A stretch of 64,000 nt of DNA from Magicicada septendecula. Its lineage: Eukaryota; Arthropoda; Insecta; Hemiptera; Cicadidae. Below are positions 20,677-31,748 of this stretch, piece after piece. Numbering within the stretch: the first letter of the stretch is position 1; every line of letters begins with the position of its first letter. The DNA is taken from positions 25,320,120 through 25,384,119 of the forward strand of contig CM068373.1 of the NCBI GenBank assembly GCA_034769895.1, in the 5' to 3' direction. The position numbers were made by a program, and so were the translations under genes. A model generated the notes under the pieces. The model had not been told where the DNA came from and did not search any database. It was given only the letters and a program-made list of their open reading frames with translations.

Positions 20677-21912
20677 TTAAGCCTGTCCGTCCCGAACTGG
20701 CAAACCGTCTCTGAAGTAGTACTTAGCCAGGCGATCTAGGTGGACAACACTGAACTTCCGCTGTCCTTCCTGTTGAATCCGATAAACAACATCGTTGATT
20801 CTTTTTTTCACAGTGTAGGGTCCTTCCCAGTTAGACTCAAGCTTAGGTGAGCAACCACCATGGCGCTTTGGATTGAACAACCAAACCTGATCTCCTTCTT
20901 GGAAACCCACACTATTGCTGCGAATGTCATACCGAGTTTTAATTTTATCACTGGCAATCTTCAGCCGTCCTCTTACCAAGCGATTCATTTCTCGCAGTTG
21001 GTTTTCTAATTGCGAGGAATAGTTCTGCGGCTCATGGGACTGAGTATCAGGTGATCCGAACATTAAGTCCCCAGGAAGACAACATTAAGTCTCCCGCCCA
21101 AACATCAATTTTGCTGGAGTCATGCCGGTTGTGTCGTGTACTGATGATCTATACGCCATGAGGAATAGTGGTATACGTTGGAACCAATCTGTTTGGTTCT
21201 CGTCAACAACCTTCGAAACATGGTGCTCAAGTGTCCTATTGAATCTCTCAACAATCCCGTCCGACTGAGGATGCAGAGGCGTTGTCCTGCTCTTGCGAAT
21301 TCCGAGTAGACGGCATAATTCTTTAAACACTCCTGATTCGAAATTTCTCCCTTGATACGTATGGATTTCCATAGGGGCTCCATAACGGCAACAGAAGTTG
21401 TGAACTAACTGCTTTTCTACAGTGATAACTTCCCGATTTGGAATTGCGTAGGCTTCCACCCACTTAGTAAAGTAGTCACCTACAACCATGATGTACCGAT
21501 TTCCATCGTCAGTAACTGGAAATGGTCCAGCAATGTCTATGGCAATTCTCTCGAAAGACAGTCCAACGTTATACTGTCTCATTTTTACCCTGCTTCTGGT
21601 TTGTGGGCCCTTGCTTTCAGCATATATTTCACACGTCCGAACCCATTCCTCTACGTCGTGGCGAAGATGAAGCCAATAGAATCGCTTCCGTATTTTGTCA
21701 AGGGTTTTGTTAAAGCCAAGATGGCCTCCACATGTTCCATCATGCATCTCCTTCAAAACAGAATGCACTTTACTTCGGGGAACTATAAACTGCATTACCA
21801 CGTCCCGTCCATCTGCACTTTCCCAAGCCCTTTTCAGCAATCCGTTTTCTAAGGTGAGAGATTCGCATTGTGCCCAGTAACCTTTCAGCATTTTGGAACC
21901 ATGGCAGATATG
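20677..21912 (-). pseudogene. Gypsy integrase (second layer), decayed
   Basis: Two frames. The upstream one (from 21912 down to 21085) has the zinc-binding HLGFNKTLDKIRKRFYW with TCEIYAESKGP (second Cys of CxxC replaced by Tyr), IDIAGPFPVTDDG (first catalytic D), HTYQGRNFES where the second catalytic Asp is Tyr (about 21357), and GIVERFNRTLEHH (Glu intact). After a shift, 20677-21063 gives the C-terminal NPKRHGGCSPKL and WEGPYTVKKRINDVVYRI (GPY/F-like module). The loss of a catalytic Asp makes it inactive. Confidence 0.9.
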
Positions 21913-22610
21913 CAGTGGCGTTGCTAGGGGGGTGGCGAAGGGGCGGCTGCCCGGGCGGCACGAGAAGGGGGGCGGCAAACTGGAAAAAATTAAACTGTAC
22001 ATTAAGGTGGTTCTTGGGAGTTTTCATTTCGTCTAAATTTGTCTGAAACTTTGGAGTCAACTAAACAAAGCTATTTCACATGTACTGTTAAAATTTCGGT
22101 GCGATTGGCCGTTCGAAAGTTGTTGAACAGTCATAGATGTGAGCGTGGCGCTGTCTGAAGCATAGAGGGGGCAAAGTATAGGCGCTCGTGTAAGTGGAAA
22201 TGTCCACGCAGAAACATTCATAGAGGTCACTTCTATCCTTGTCTACTGACGCATGCGCGAGAGTGGAACTCGAGTGGATCAGCTGATTCAGCGTCAGTTC
22301 AGAAATGACCCCTACGTGATTCCATCTCTCTTTTCCAGCCGGACGGTTTCTCAGCCAGTTCACCACCTCTATCTATATACCTCTATGGTCTGAAGTCAAC
22401 TCAGTCTGGTACAGACGTGTATAGTAAGTAATAACCTCAATTCAATTCGAACTTATACTTATCTTTTGCATAAGCCGTAATTGAACGCGTAAGCATAATT
22501 TACTTTTCGTTGCAAAGTAACTTAAAAACTAATGCGATTTTCATAATATTGAGTTTAATATCTTAAAAACTTTTGTTTGGTAAGTCGTGTCTAAATATAT
22601 ATATATATAT

Positions 22611-25600
22611 TGTAGCATGACAGATAATCCACATAAATAAATTACTCAATGATCATTAATAAAGCTCTAATATATGGAATATCCAGATGAGAATCAATTA
22701 AAAGGCACTATTAATTAATATACTCACGAGAAAAGTAAAAATAAAGAAAAAATCTGCAAATAATCTATATACTACAAATTTAAAAACCCAGAAAACTAAA
22801 AATGTGAATAACAAAATTACCCAGGTAAGATAGAAGCAGGCAATTAAGATACCCCGACAAAGAAACCAGACCAGAAGAAAGAAAGGCATACACAGCGGAA
22901 TGGTACTGAAGAAAGAAGAAAGAAGAGATATAAAATGAACAAAAATACTGAAGAAAGAAGAAACAAGAAATATAGAATGACTAAAAATACTGAAGAATAA
23001 GAAACCTGAGAAGATCCACTAGAAAAAAGGAAGTGAGACGACCCATACCAAATAGAAACCCCATAGGGAGAGAACCCAAAAACCCCAAAAATAAATGAAT
23101 GTCTAAATAGAAAGTATAACACCCCAAAAAACCATATCACAATGTAAAACTGACAAAAACCAAAAGTGTTAATAGTATTAAGTAACAGTGCACCCAAAAA
23201 AGTTATTGTTTCGTTTGTATGAACAAATGTTCACAGTCCCCCCATAGTTGAATATTTCATGTTGAAAATCTAGAAAAGGACTAGTAATAATATTAATAAA
23301 TAACCATGGACAAGTGTAAGTTAATGAATTATAACCGATAAACTTTGAAAAGGTGCATGAGTTGCCGTACAAATGTATAAACTTTAAGTGTTTTTTGAAC
23401 AGTATATTATTTGATATGAAGTAATAATATTGCTAATGAAATGCTACTGAATCTATAAGAACATTCCATAGAATGAAATAATAAACAGATAGCTAGTGTT
23501 ATATTTAGAGATGGGGAATAAATCCTTAAAATTGGGAAATACAGAGCAGACTGTCAATAATTAGTTTTAAGAAAGTGTTAACCATTATATGGAACCAATA
23601 TGTTATGTTCCTGTTCCATATAATAACTAGACAAATAAGATTTATTAGTAAGAGATATTATTGTTATAATGTTATTTTGTTGTTAATTTAAATTAGGAAT
23701 GCCATATCTAAAGGTAGATATCATTCCCCATGTTATAAAATGTTTTTAATTATGTTACTAGGTGTAATCAATACACATAAAAGGTATTATTCAAGGTACC
23801 AGTTTTGATAGAGATAGGTGTTATATTTTAATTTTACAATCAATAATCACTGTAATACCAGTCAAAGAACTAATTGTTAATAAAGTAGATAAGGATAAAA
23901 GGTCAGAAAAGGGTATAAACTAACTACATTAGTAAAAATTTTGCAAATAGCAACACATCACATCTAGGCCATATAATGAATTTAAACTGCAGAATAATTA
24001 ATAAATCTAGTCTTATAAGCCAGTTAAACTAACAATATTTATGCAAGATAAACCCAACATATAGTATACCATGTAAATAAGACTTTCTAAAGATATGGTC
24101 AGTAGATAAGTAAAATTACTTATTTATCTAATAAAATTACCAATAAAAATGGTATGGACTAACTGACATTATCAGAGGAGGAGTCATAGACAAATGAATT
24201 GTATTTAAAAACAATCATTAATAAACTAAATTGCAAGAAATTAAGTAAGAATAGACAATTATATCAATTTCAGATTTAATAGAATAATAATTATATTAGG
24301 GAAAATGGCTATTATTTGCTTAGACTACAGGAAATATAAATTTAGGCCTACCTTCCAAAAATGTAATAAATATAATTTTCTAATGAAACTTTGTAACACT
24401 ATATTAATTACTACCAAAATAAGCAGAATAGAATAATGAAACCGAATATGTATTTAATATTTCGTACAGTTAATTAACAACGAAATAATTTTCTGAGTAT
24501 AATGTATTAAAATAAAATGTATCGGAAGCTAAGATAATTTGAAACAATGTATAAGATATATTACATGGGCTAAGATTTTCAGGAGACGAAGGAAATGAGA
24601 ACAGTTCATTATTATACGTTGACGAGTAAACTTAACGTGATTATTTGCTAGAAGTAACCTGTAATGGCGATTAACGTTATAAACCGAGTTCGGTGAAAAT
24701 TTGTATAAAACTTATTTTGAGCTATTTTTTTTATTGTGAACCGGTGAAGTTAAAATATGAACAGTGTAACACCAATAAACTGAACTACCTAAGACTAGTT
24801 AATCGAAATAACACCAATATCACACAATTTACTGACGAAAAATTAAGGTTAAAACCGACACACATAGAACAAATTAGATATATCCAATAACCACATTTTA
24901 CACCAAGTGAACTATTCCTCCATACACCAGTGACACTCAAATACATCCAGGACAATCATATACAATTGCTGAGACCATTTACACGGAAAAAAGACATCTT
25001 TATTTAAATAAAACTTTCATCCAAGTTATACGTTAACTACGCATACGCCAGTCGGCCATTTTGTGAATCGTCGTCATCTACTCCCGTCAGCTGTAGAGAA
25101 CGACTGTCTGATGCTGCTTTTGGTTTGAATAAATCTCATATGTAAACTTTTATTATTTTTAATTATAACATTGTATTGTTTAATATTAAGGCATTTTATA
25201 ATTGTAAGTGTTATACTTTCCTGCCCATAACCTTCTCTGGCTATATCTTAAATAACCGTTTAAAGAACCATATTTTTATAATACGAATGTAAGCTTTTTA
25301 TATCGACCGACCCTGTGTGAGTCGATACTACTCTGTAACATCGATTCTTATCGAACAAAATAACTATTTTATTAATAAACGTGCTGTTTTGTAATTTGGA
25401 TTTGGTTTTTCTTTAAAAAAGCTTAACAAATAAATTATTCAAGCATACCAACTAACCGAAAGGCGGTATATACGAAACAACGAACGCTCCAAGAAGAAAA
25501 AGAAGGGAGCCGTCTTTCGACTAGATTTGGAGTTAACCAGATTGTCCTTTAACAATTTTACTGAAAGTGACACTATTACAAGAATAAATATAATACCACT

Positions 25601-25844
25601 TCATTTCTAATTACAAACAATAAACACGATTAGTTCCTAAATATTAGGATTAACATTTTCATAAAAACTATTTTTTCAGTAATTTTTTTTTGTGAAATAA
25701 AAATAATTTTTTTTATTTCAAATTGTGACAACATTATTACAGATCTTAATAATATCAAAAGGGTTATTACAAAATTGGTGCTCACAACAGTGGGGCACAA
25801 TATAAAAGGAAGCAGACCCGAGCAGGAGTCTACGTTTTATTACA
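22611..25844 (+). repeat. 5' LTR, 3234 bp
   Basis: Direct copy of 33318-36549; about 40 substitutions and a few indels by eye, roughly 1.3%. Contains a 42-bp tandem repeat (22904-22999), an AATAAA at about 25126, and TATAAAAG only about 43 bases before the LTR end (25801-25808), which would leave almost no R-U5 if used; an upstream start near 25050-25100 is more plausible. The minus-strand frames within are low-complexity shadows. Confidence 0.95.
22904..22999. repeat. 42-bp tandem repeat in the LTR (2.3 copies)
   Basis: Unit TACTGAAGAAAGAAGAAA... at 22904, 22946 and a partial at 22988; repeated in the other LTR at 33611, 33653 and 33695. Purine-rich, and the source of hydrophobic-looking antisense frames. 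Confidence 0.9.
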
Positions 25845-25848
25845 AAAT

Positions 25849-25866
25849 TGGCGTCCAACTAAAGGG
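25849..25866 (+). other. candidate primer-binding site of the long-LTR Gypsy
   Basis: TGGCGTCCAACTAAAGGG begins four bases after the 5' LTR, the usual place for a tRNA-complementary site. The matching tRNA was not identified. Confidence 0.6.
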
Positions 25867-25988
25867 CTGTAATTACTCGCCCAATTTCTAATTCAGCTTG
25901 GCAGCGGTTATCCAGCCAGGGAACCAGGAAAGATGCAGCGTCGTGCCACATCAAAGAAGAGAGCGGCGGAGGCCGAAAAGAACTCAAT

Positions 25989-27770
25989 ATGGATGATAAG
26001 GAGGCGACCCCAGTGGAGGACATAGAAACGTTATTAAACCCAGGGGGACATAAACCACCAGAACAACCAAAGGAACAACCGGAAATGCCCACAGAAACAG
26101 GGGACGTACATGTCCAAGACAAGGAAATGGAAAAGTCTAGGACCACCGAAGAAAGCAAAATGGATAGGATAATGAAAATGTTCTTACAGTTAAGTAAGCA
26201 AATGGAATCCACAAAAGAAGAAATCAAATCCACTAAAGAAGGAATAAAAGAAACTAATAGAAAAATGGACTCTACAAAGGAAGAATTAAGGAAGGACATA
26301 GGAGAGACCGGTAAGAAGATGGAAGACTTGCATAAAAAAATGGATTCCACCGAAGAAACTTTGCATAAGAAAATGGATGACGACAACCGGTCTACCAAGG
26401 AAGAAAATAGTAAGGAAAGGAAAGAAGACAAACAGTCCTTGAAGGAAAATTTGAGTGATATAAATAAGAACATAGAGGCAACAAAAGAAGAATTGAAGAA
26501 GGACAACCAAGAAACAAAGGAAGAATTAAGTAAAAAGATTGAAAACACCAATAAGAGAATAGAGGAAACCAGCAAGGAAATGAAGAAAGACAACCGATCT
26601 TTAAGCCGGAAAATTGATGAAACTAATCAGAAAATGGAGGAAACCAGCAAAAAGATGGAAGAAAAATTGGAGGAGAATAACAAGAAAATGGAAGGTAAGA
26701 TGGGGGAAAGTTTGGAAGAGTTAAGAGAGGATAACCAACTATTACGAGAAGAATTACGGGAAGTTAACCAAGAGAATTTAGACAAGTTAGACGATCGAAT
26801 GGAACTATTAAGAAAGGAAATGAACAAAGAACTCAAAGATAATAAGAAATCTATGACCAAAAGGCTGGAAGACGAAACCATATCTATAAATCAACAGATA
26901 AGAGAAGTTGATGAAAGATGTCGGCTGACGGAAGTGGAGGTACAAGAGTTCAAGGAAGTGGTAAACACCAAGGTCACAAGTCTTGAAGAATCTAGTCGCA
27001 AGAAGGCAGAAGAAAACCGAAAGGAAAGCCAGGAAGAACTCAGTAAAGTACGAACTCGAATTACGGAAAGATGTGACGGAATGGAGGAAGCGATGACTAA
27101 CATCACTGGTCAAGTGAGGCAGAACCAGGAGGACATGGAAGCAATTCGGAACCAACCAACCAGCTTCACTAATATCCCCATCAACGAGAACAGAGAATGG
27201 CTTAACTTCCGCCAATATAAAAGGAAGCCGATGGAGTTCTTGGCCCGTATTGAGGAATATATGCCCAAACATAGAAATAATCGATGGTCCAATAGTCGAG
27301 AACTATTGGACGAATCATTCCGGGATATAACCGACAATTGGTGGATGGCGAACAGGAGCGAGATAAACGATTATCAGGAGTTTAAAAGTTTGTTCAAGTC
27401 CAAGTATTGGTCAGAGACCACCCAGAATTTAATTAGGGACAACATCTGCCATGGCCGATACAAAACCCAGTTTGGCAATAACATGACTGCATACTTCCTT
27501 GGGAAGGTGTGCCTGGCCAAGCACCTGGAACCAGCCATACCAGAGGAATGCCTGGTGAATAAGCTTTCCTATCATTATGACGAAGAGGTCATAAGAGCTC
27601 GAAGGGGTAGCCAGATAAAGACCATACAGGCGATGACGGAGCTATTAGAAAATTATGAGAACGAAGAATATTGCAGGCAGAGTAGAAGAAGAAATAAGCG
27701 GCCAGAAGTTCGAAATAATCCGTCATCGAACAATAATAATCAACAGTGGGTACCAAGGAAACAGGTATAA
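25989..27770 (+). CDS. Gag polyprotein of the long-LTR Gypsy (coiled-coil plus capsid-like)
   Basis: 593 residues from ATG 25989. Residues ~45-350 are a very long charged coiled coil made of degenerate repeats (MDSTKEELRKD, KKMEDLHKKMDSTEE, TKEELSKKIENTNKRIEE). Residues ~385-560 look like a capsid region: NFRQYKRKPMEFLARIEEY, then WWMANRSEINDYQEFKSLF and YWSETTQNLI. The C-terminus is basic (CRQSRRRNKRPEVRNN). There is no CCHC zinc knuckle. The frame stops at 27770, but other frames continue with an Asn/Arg-rich tail, so a frameshift (mutational or programmed) is likely. Structural protein that packages element RNA. Confidence 0.88.
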   Translation: MDDKEATPVEDIETLLNPGGHKPPEQPKEQPEMPTETGDVHVQDKEMEKSRTTEESKMDRIMKMFLQLSKQMESTKEEIKSTKEGIKETNRKMDSTKEELRKDIGETGKKMEDLHKKMDSTEETLHKKMDDDNRSTKEENSKERKEDKQSLKENLSDINKNIEATKEELKKDNQETKEELSKKIENTNKRIEETSKEMKKDNRSLSRKIDETNQKMEETSKKMEEKLEENNKKMEGKMGESLEELREDNQLLREELREVNQENLDKLDDRMELLRKEMNKELKDNKKSMTKRLEDETISINQQIREVDERCRLTEVEVQEFKEVVNTKVTSLEESSRKKAEENRKESQEELSKVRTRITERCDGMEEAMTNITGQVRQNQEDMEAIRNQPTSFTNIPINENREWLNFRQYKRKPMEFLARIEEYMPKHRNNRWSNSRELLDESFRDITDNWWMANRSEINDYQEFKSLFKSKYWSETTQNLIRDNICHGRYKTQFGNNMTAYFLGKVCLAKHLEPAIPEECLVNKLSYHYDEEVIRARRGSQIKTIQAMTELLENYENEEYCRQSRRRNKRPEVRNNPSSNNNNQQWVPRKQV

Positions 27771-28295
27771 TCCAAATTACCATAATCAGCACCCCACCAA
27801 CGGTAACAATAACAACAATAACCACGGTAATGCAAATCCGAACATTAACCGAAATAATAACGGATTCTCCGGTAATCGAAATAATTATTACCCGAATAAT
27901 AATGTAAATAGCCAGAGAAACCCCAACCGAGCGGTTTTACAATAACAATAGGGGTTACCCTAATAATAACAATAACAACAACAACCGGTACTCCCGACCC
28001 CGGGTAAATTTTATACGTGCAGTCGGAAACAGCCAACGCAAGGTATAACCATCAACGGCGGAGCAGCGTCCACGAGTACGAAGATCGACGCAGAAGCCGA
28101 GAACGGGACAACTCCAGTTATAATCCGCCAAGGCAAAGTACCAGCCTAGATGACCCGGAGCGACATACAAATAGTGAACAAACATACGAACAGAGAACTG
28201 AAAGGCTGGAACCCACACAAGGTTTCCCCACTGATGCCTCTGTTGGTCCAATTAATAACCAGGATGAGGAGAATTTAAACGGGAGGAAGCAGTAA
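27655..28295 (+). pseudogene. Asn/Arg-rich Gag tail in shifted frames
   Basis: Continues Gag in other registers: GYQGNRYNPNYHNQHP with NN runs (to 27945), then FYNNNRGYPNNNN, then from 28017 RYNHQRRSSVHEYEDRRRSR to a stop at 28293-28295. The composition (Asn, Arg, Tyr) suggests an RNA-binding nucleocapsid without zinc fingers. At least three frame changes in 600 bases; whether these are lesions or sequence errors is unknown. Confidence 0.6.
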
Positions 28296-28471
28296 TAAAC
28301 AATAAGGACCTTTTGCTGCTTCTGTCGCCTGGGTATATAAAAGAATTTCCAAAAGCAGTTCATCACAATAAAATTACTATCATTCGGTGTAACTATTTGA
28401 AAAACATTCGAAATTAACTACTGGAGGAGGATGACACTCGCCTCCCTAGTATAACCAATGAAATAATTTAT

Positions 28472-29206
28472 ATGAATGCAGAAATCGAAGGAACATTCGC
28501 ACAGCTAATGATCGATACAGGTGCGAATGTATCTATAATTAACACCACAGAATTGGAGAGAATCCAAGAAAAATGTGGTAAGTTATTGCCGACCTTACCT
28601 ATAAATAACATAGTATTAATCGGTGCCACTGGTCGCCAAAACAAAACAATCAGAAAACAAGTGTCATTAAATGTGATTAGTAAGGGTATAGCTATAAACA
28701 TGGTCTTCCTAATTGCGGCAGGATTACCCTTCAACATATTAGTGGGATGTGATGTGCTGAGAAAGAACTCGGCTATCATCGATTTACGATCGGAGAAGGT
28801 ATCGCTGTTTACCGGAGATCTGACCTGGACGGCCGATTTAGTCGGTAGCGAGATAACACTTCCCAGCAGTATCCACCAGCAAATACGTAGCATTAATTAT
28901 ACGAATACTAACACCATTTCTAACACCATAGTATACGACAACACGGACAAAGATTTATGGTCCCAAAAAATACAGGAGATAAGGGATTTCCGGAGCGGAA
29001 TTAATAGAGAGAAATTACCCATTACTCAAGCAAATCAGTTGATAAGGATTTATGAGAAGTACCGCTCAGTATTTTCAGATGAGCCAGGCAAGGTAAGAAA
29101 TTATCAATGTACCCTTCAATTCCGAGATACAGTGGAGTTTAATAGAAAATCCTACCCTATTGCGCATTCACGAAAGGAGGCTGTGAGACGGAAATCAACC
29201 GAATGA
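28472..29206 (+). CDS. Gypsy protease and start of reverse transcriptase
   Basis: Retropepsin with active site LMIDTGANVSI (about residue 15) and flap/C-terminal ILVGCDVL (~90). The RT N-terminus follows: YEKYRSVFSDEPGKV and FNRKSYPIAHSRK. The frame is interrupted at AVRRK|STE by an apparent one-base deletion near 29192, after which RT continues as MINSDIIEHSQSPY in the frame from 29203. ATG 28472 is probably not the true start since the polyprotein should read in from gag; no continuous link was found. Confidence 0.88.
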   Translation: MNAEIEGTFAQLMIDTGANVSIINTTELERIQEKCGKLLPTLPINNIVLIGATGRQNKTIRKQVSLNVISKGIAINMVFLIAAGLPFNILVGCDVLRKNSAIIDLRSEKVSLFTGDLTWTADLVGSEITLPSSIHQQIRSINYTNTNTISNTIVYDNTDKDLWSQKIQEIRDFRSGINREKLPITQANQLIRIYEKYRSVFSDEPGKVRNYQCTLQFRDTVEFNRKSYPIAHSRKEAVRRKSTE

Positions 29207-30216
29207 TTAATAGCGATATTATAGAACATAGCCAATCCCCATACACCAGCCCTATTGTCGCTATTCCCAAGAAAAACGGCCAAGTCCGGCTTTGCTTGGA
29301 TGCACGGGAAATAAACAAAAAAATCATTAACGATAGAACATCGCCCGGTGAGATTGAGGAAATCCTGAAACGCTTCCATGGTACCCAATACTTCAGTACC
29401 TGGGATACGGTGTGCGGTTACTGGCAGGTAGAGTTACACCCACGGAGTCGCCAATATCTGGCTTTCATATTCGAGGGACGCAATTACCAATTCAAAAGAT
29501 TGCCCTTCGGATTGGTAAACTCAGTTGCCATCTTTGTGACCTGCATGGACCAGATATTGGGACAAGAAGCACTTCAGTTTACCACAGTGTATGTCGATGA
29601 CCTACTAATAACATCTGAAACGTGGGAGGAACACTGCTACCGTGTAGAACACGTGCTTGAGAAATTATCTGTCAGTAACGTCACGCTGAAGTTAGAAAAA
29701 TCCAAGTTTATTGCCAGAGAAGTGAAATTTTTAGGATTTAACTTGGACGATCAAGGAATCTCACCGTCGGCAGAAAAGGTGGAGGCAATCCAGAAATTCC
29801 CGGCACCCAAAAACAGGAAGCAATTACAGTCGTTCCTGGGACTCTGTAATGATTATAGAAAGTTCCAGGAACAATATTCGGAATTAACCGCGAGGTTTCA
29901 ACCTCAATTATCATCCAAAAACAAATGGGTCTGGTGTAAAGAACAAGAGGGGATTTTTCAACAAATTAAAGACAAATTTCTGGCAACTATAATACTTCGC
30001 CACCCAAACTTTAAATTACCATTTTTCATGAATTGCGATGCCAGCAACATCAGTCTGGGAACGACACTGTATCAAGAAGACGAGAAGGGTCAACATCAAG
30101 TAATTAGCTTCGCGAGCAGGTCTTTGAACCAGTGCGAAAAGAATTACACGGTGACTGAAAAAGAATTACTGAGCGTGGTATTTGCTTGCGGTAAGTTCCG
30201 CACTTACATTTTGTGA
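29203..30216 (+). CDS. Gypsy reverse transcriptase and first half of RNase H
   Basis: All RT blocks are present: SPYTSPIVAIPKKNGQVRLC, FSTWDTVCGYWQVEL, FKRLPFGLVNSV, the catalytic VYVDDLLI near 29590, and KFLGFNLDDQGISPSAEKVE. RNase H begins FFMNCDASNISLGTTLYQED and runs through TEKELLSVVFACGKFRTYIL to a TGA at 30214-30216. The next frame (30259) is in the same register, so this is a single nonsense codon where a glycine is expected. Confidence 0.92.
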   Translation: MINSDIIEHSQSPYTSPIVAIPKKNGQVRLCLDAREINKKIINDRTSPGEIEEILKRFHGTQYFSTWDTVCGYWQVELHPRSRQYLAFIFEGRNYQFKRLPFGLVNSVAIFVTCMDQILGQEALQFTTVYVDDLLITSETWEEHCYRVEHVLEKLSVSNVTLKLEKSKFIAREVKFLGFNLDDQGISPSAEKVEAIQKFPAPKNRKQLQSFLGLCNDYRKFQEQYSELTARFQPQLSSKNKWVWCKEQEGIFQQIKDKFLATIILRHPNFKLPFFMNCDASNISLGTTLYQEDEKGQHQVISFASRSLNQCEKNYTVTEKELLSVVFACGKFRTYIL

Positions 30217-30258
30217 TACCCTGTTACCGTCCGAACAGACCATAAATCTATTTCGTTC

Positions 30259-31494
30259 TTGAAAAGCTGCAAACTGAACCATGGCAGGCTAACGAGGTGG
30301 ATACTTGCCCTTCAAGAATACCATCTAAAATGGGAATATATCCCAGGTAAAAAGAATGTAGTAGCGGATGTGTTATCCCGGGTCAATATAGAAGAACAAA
30401 CTTTCGAAGGGGAGAGGGAAAGCGTGCTAAAAATATACCATCTTCTTAGCACCAGAGCCGATTTAACAACAATATTGACCAACATGAGCACCCACCAACA
30501 AGCGGACCCGAAATTGAGAAACCTCAAACTTCGACTAGAAGAGGGAGACGAAACTGTTGCTCAATATTACCAAATAAATAAACAAATATTGTTCGTTAAA
30601 ACCTCCCTGAAGGAAGAGATCTGGAAGGTGGTTGTTCCAACACAGATCGAAGGGGAATTGATAGTGAACTACCACATACGTTACGGGAATATGGGCGCCC
30701 TCAAGGTAATAAAAGCTCTGGAGGATAGCTGCCATATAAAAAACATAAATAGGAAAGTCCGAATGTATATAAAAAGTTGTAAAATCTGTCAGCTGGTAAA
30801 AACAAATAATGAGAAGAAGGAAGGTGTTATGATCCCAATCACTTCCCAAGCAAGATTGGAGAAGGTATTCCTAGACATTTGCGGACCATTTCCCCGTAGT
30901 GGAGGTCGACACCAATATCGGTACCTAACCATCATAATGGACCACTTCACAAGGTATGTTAAGCTATACCCTACTAATCGAGCGACTACCCGGAAAATTC
31001 TGGGGATACTAACGGAACAGTATATCCCACACCTGGGGAAACCATCTTCGATCATTACTGATCATGGAACCCAATTTAAGGGTGGAAAATGGCGAGATAC
31101 ATTATTGTCAATGGGCATTCGTACATACAAGACCTCGGTCTACCATCCGAGCAGTAATCCGGCAGAGCGGGTGTTACGAGAAGTGGGGAGGATCCTAAGA
31201 ACTTATTGTCACCATCAACAAAAAAGGTGGCAAGACTATCTAGAAGCCACGGAGGAATTCCTCAACTTGGCCTACCATCCAGCTATAGGGATAACCCCAT
31301 ACTCTGCTATGTACGAAAAACCACCCCCACGAGAGATCGCGGATATCCTCGAGTTCCCCAGTAACCATATGTACAAATTTGACAAAGCTAAATTCTACAA
31401 CAAGGTGGCAGAAGACCGGGTAAAACGGCAAAATAAGTATCAAAAGGCTAGTGGTAAATTAATAATATATGAAAAGGGAGAAAAATTTTGTTAA
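30259..31494 (+). CDS. Gypsy RNase H end and integrase
   Basis: In-register continuation: EYHLKWEYIPGKKNVVADVL is the RNase H C-terminus. Integrase zinc module: NYHIRYGNMGAL (second His replaced by Asn) and SCKICQLVK. Catalytic core: VFLDICGPFPRSGGRH (D, about 30876), SIITDHGTQFKGG (D, about 31059), SSNPAERVLREVGRI (E, about 31163). The end GEKFC is a frameshift product from a shortened A-run near 31487; the C-terminal domain continues in 31488-31673. The enzyme inserts element cDNA into the genome. Confidence 0.92.
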   Translation: MKSCKLNHGRLTRWILALQEYHLKWEYIPGKKNVVADVLSRVNIEEQTFEGERESVLKIYHLLSTRADLTTILTNMSTHQQADPKLRNLKLRLEEGDETVAQYYQINKQILFVKTSLKEEIWKVVVPTQIEGELIVNYHIRYGNMGALKVIKALEDSCHIKNINRKVRMYIKSCKICQLVKTNNEKKEGVMIPITSQARLEKVFLDICGPFPRSGGRHQYRYLTIIMDHFTRYVKLYPTNRATTRKILGILTEQYIPHLGKPSSIITDHGTQFKGGKWRDTLLSMGIRTYKTSVYHPSSNPAERVLREVGRILRTYCHHQQKRWQDYLEATEEFLNLAYHPAIGITPYSAMYEKPPPREIADILEFPSNHMYKFDKAKFYNKVAEDRVKRQNKYQKASGKLIIYEKGEKFC

Positions 31495-31673
31495 AAAATC
31501 GTGAACTACCCAGCACACTGGAAGGAATAACGAAGAAGTTATTGCTGTTATACACCGGACCATATGTCATATCCAATGTGAAAAATAATAATACTTATGA
31601 AATAAAGGAAATAGATTCAGAAAGGATAAAGGGTGTATATAACCAGGCTTCCATGAAAAAATATTATGAGTAA
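31488..31673 (+). CDS. Gypsy integrase C-terminal domain (frame-shifted remainder)
   Basis: 61 residues, LLKNRELPSTLEGITKKLL then LYTGPYVISNVKNNNTYEI, the GPY/F module typical of Gypsy integrase C-termini. It follows directly from 31494 by a one-base shift. Stop at 31671-31673 ends pol; no env follows. Confidence 0.85.
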   Translation: MLKNRELPSTLEGITKKLLLLYTGPYVISNVKNNNTYEIKEIDSERIKGVYNQASMKKYYE

Positions 31674-31748
31674 TTGAATGTATAGAAGATTGAATTTTGT
31701 GTGCATAAAGAAAAAGAATTTATTTAATTGAATAAATTCAAAAAGAAA

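Noticed and set aside
22698-23372. Hydrophobic minus-strand frames in the LTRs (also 33405-34076)
   Set aside because: Antisense shadows of purine-rich GAAGAAA tandem repeats in non-coding LTR sequence.
25989-27100. Coiled-coil frame as a host cytoskeletal or trichohyalin-like gene
   Set aside because: Lies between PBS and pol of an LTR element, continues into a capsid-like region, and has no splice sites, so it is Gag.
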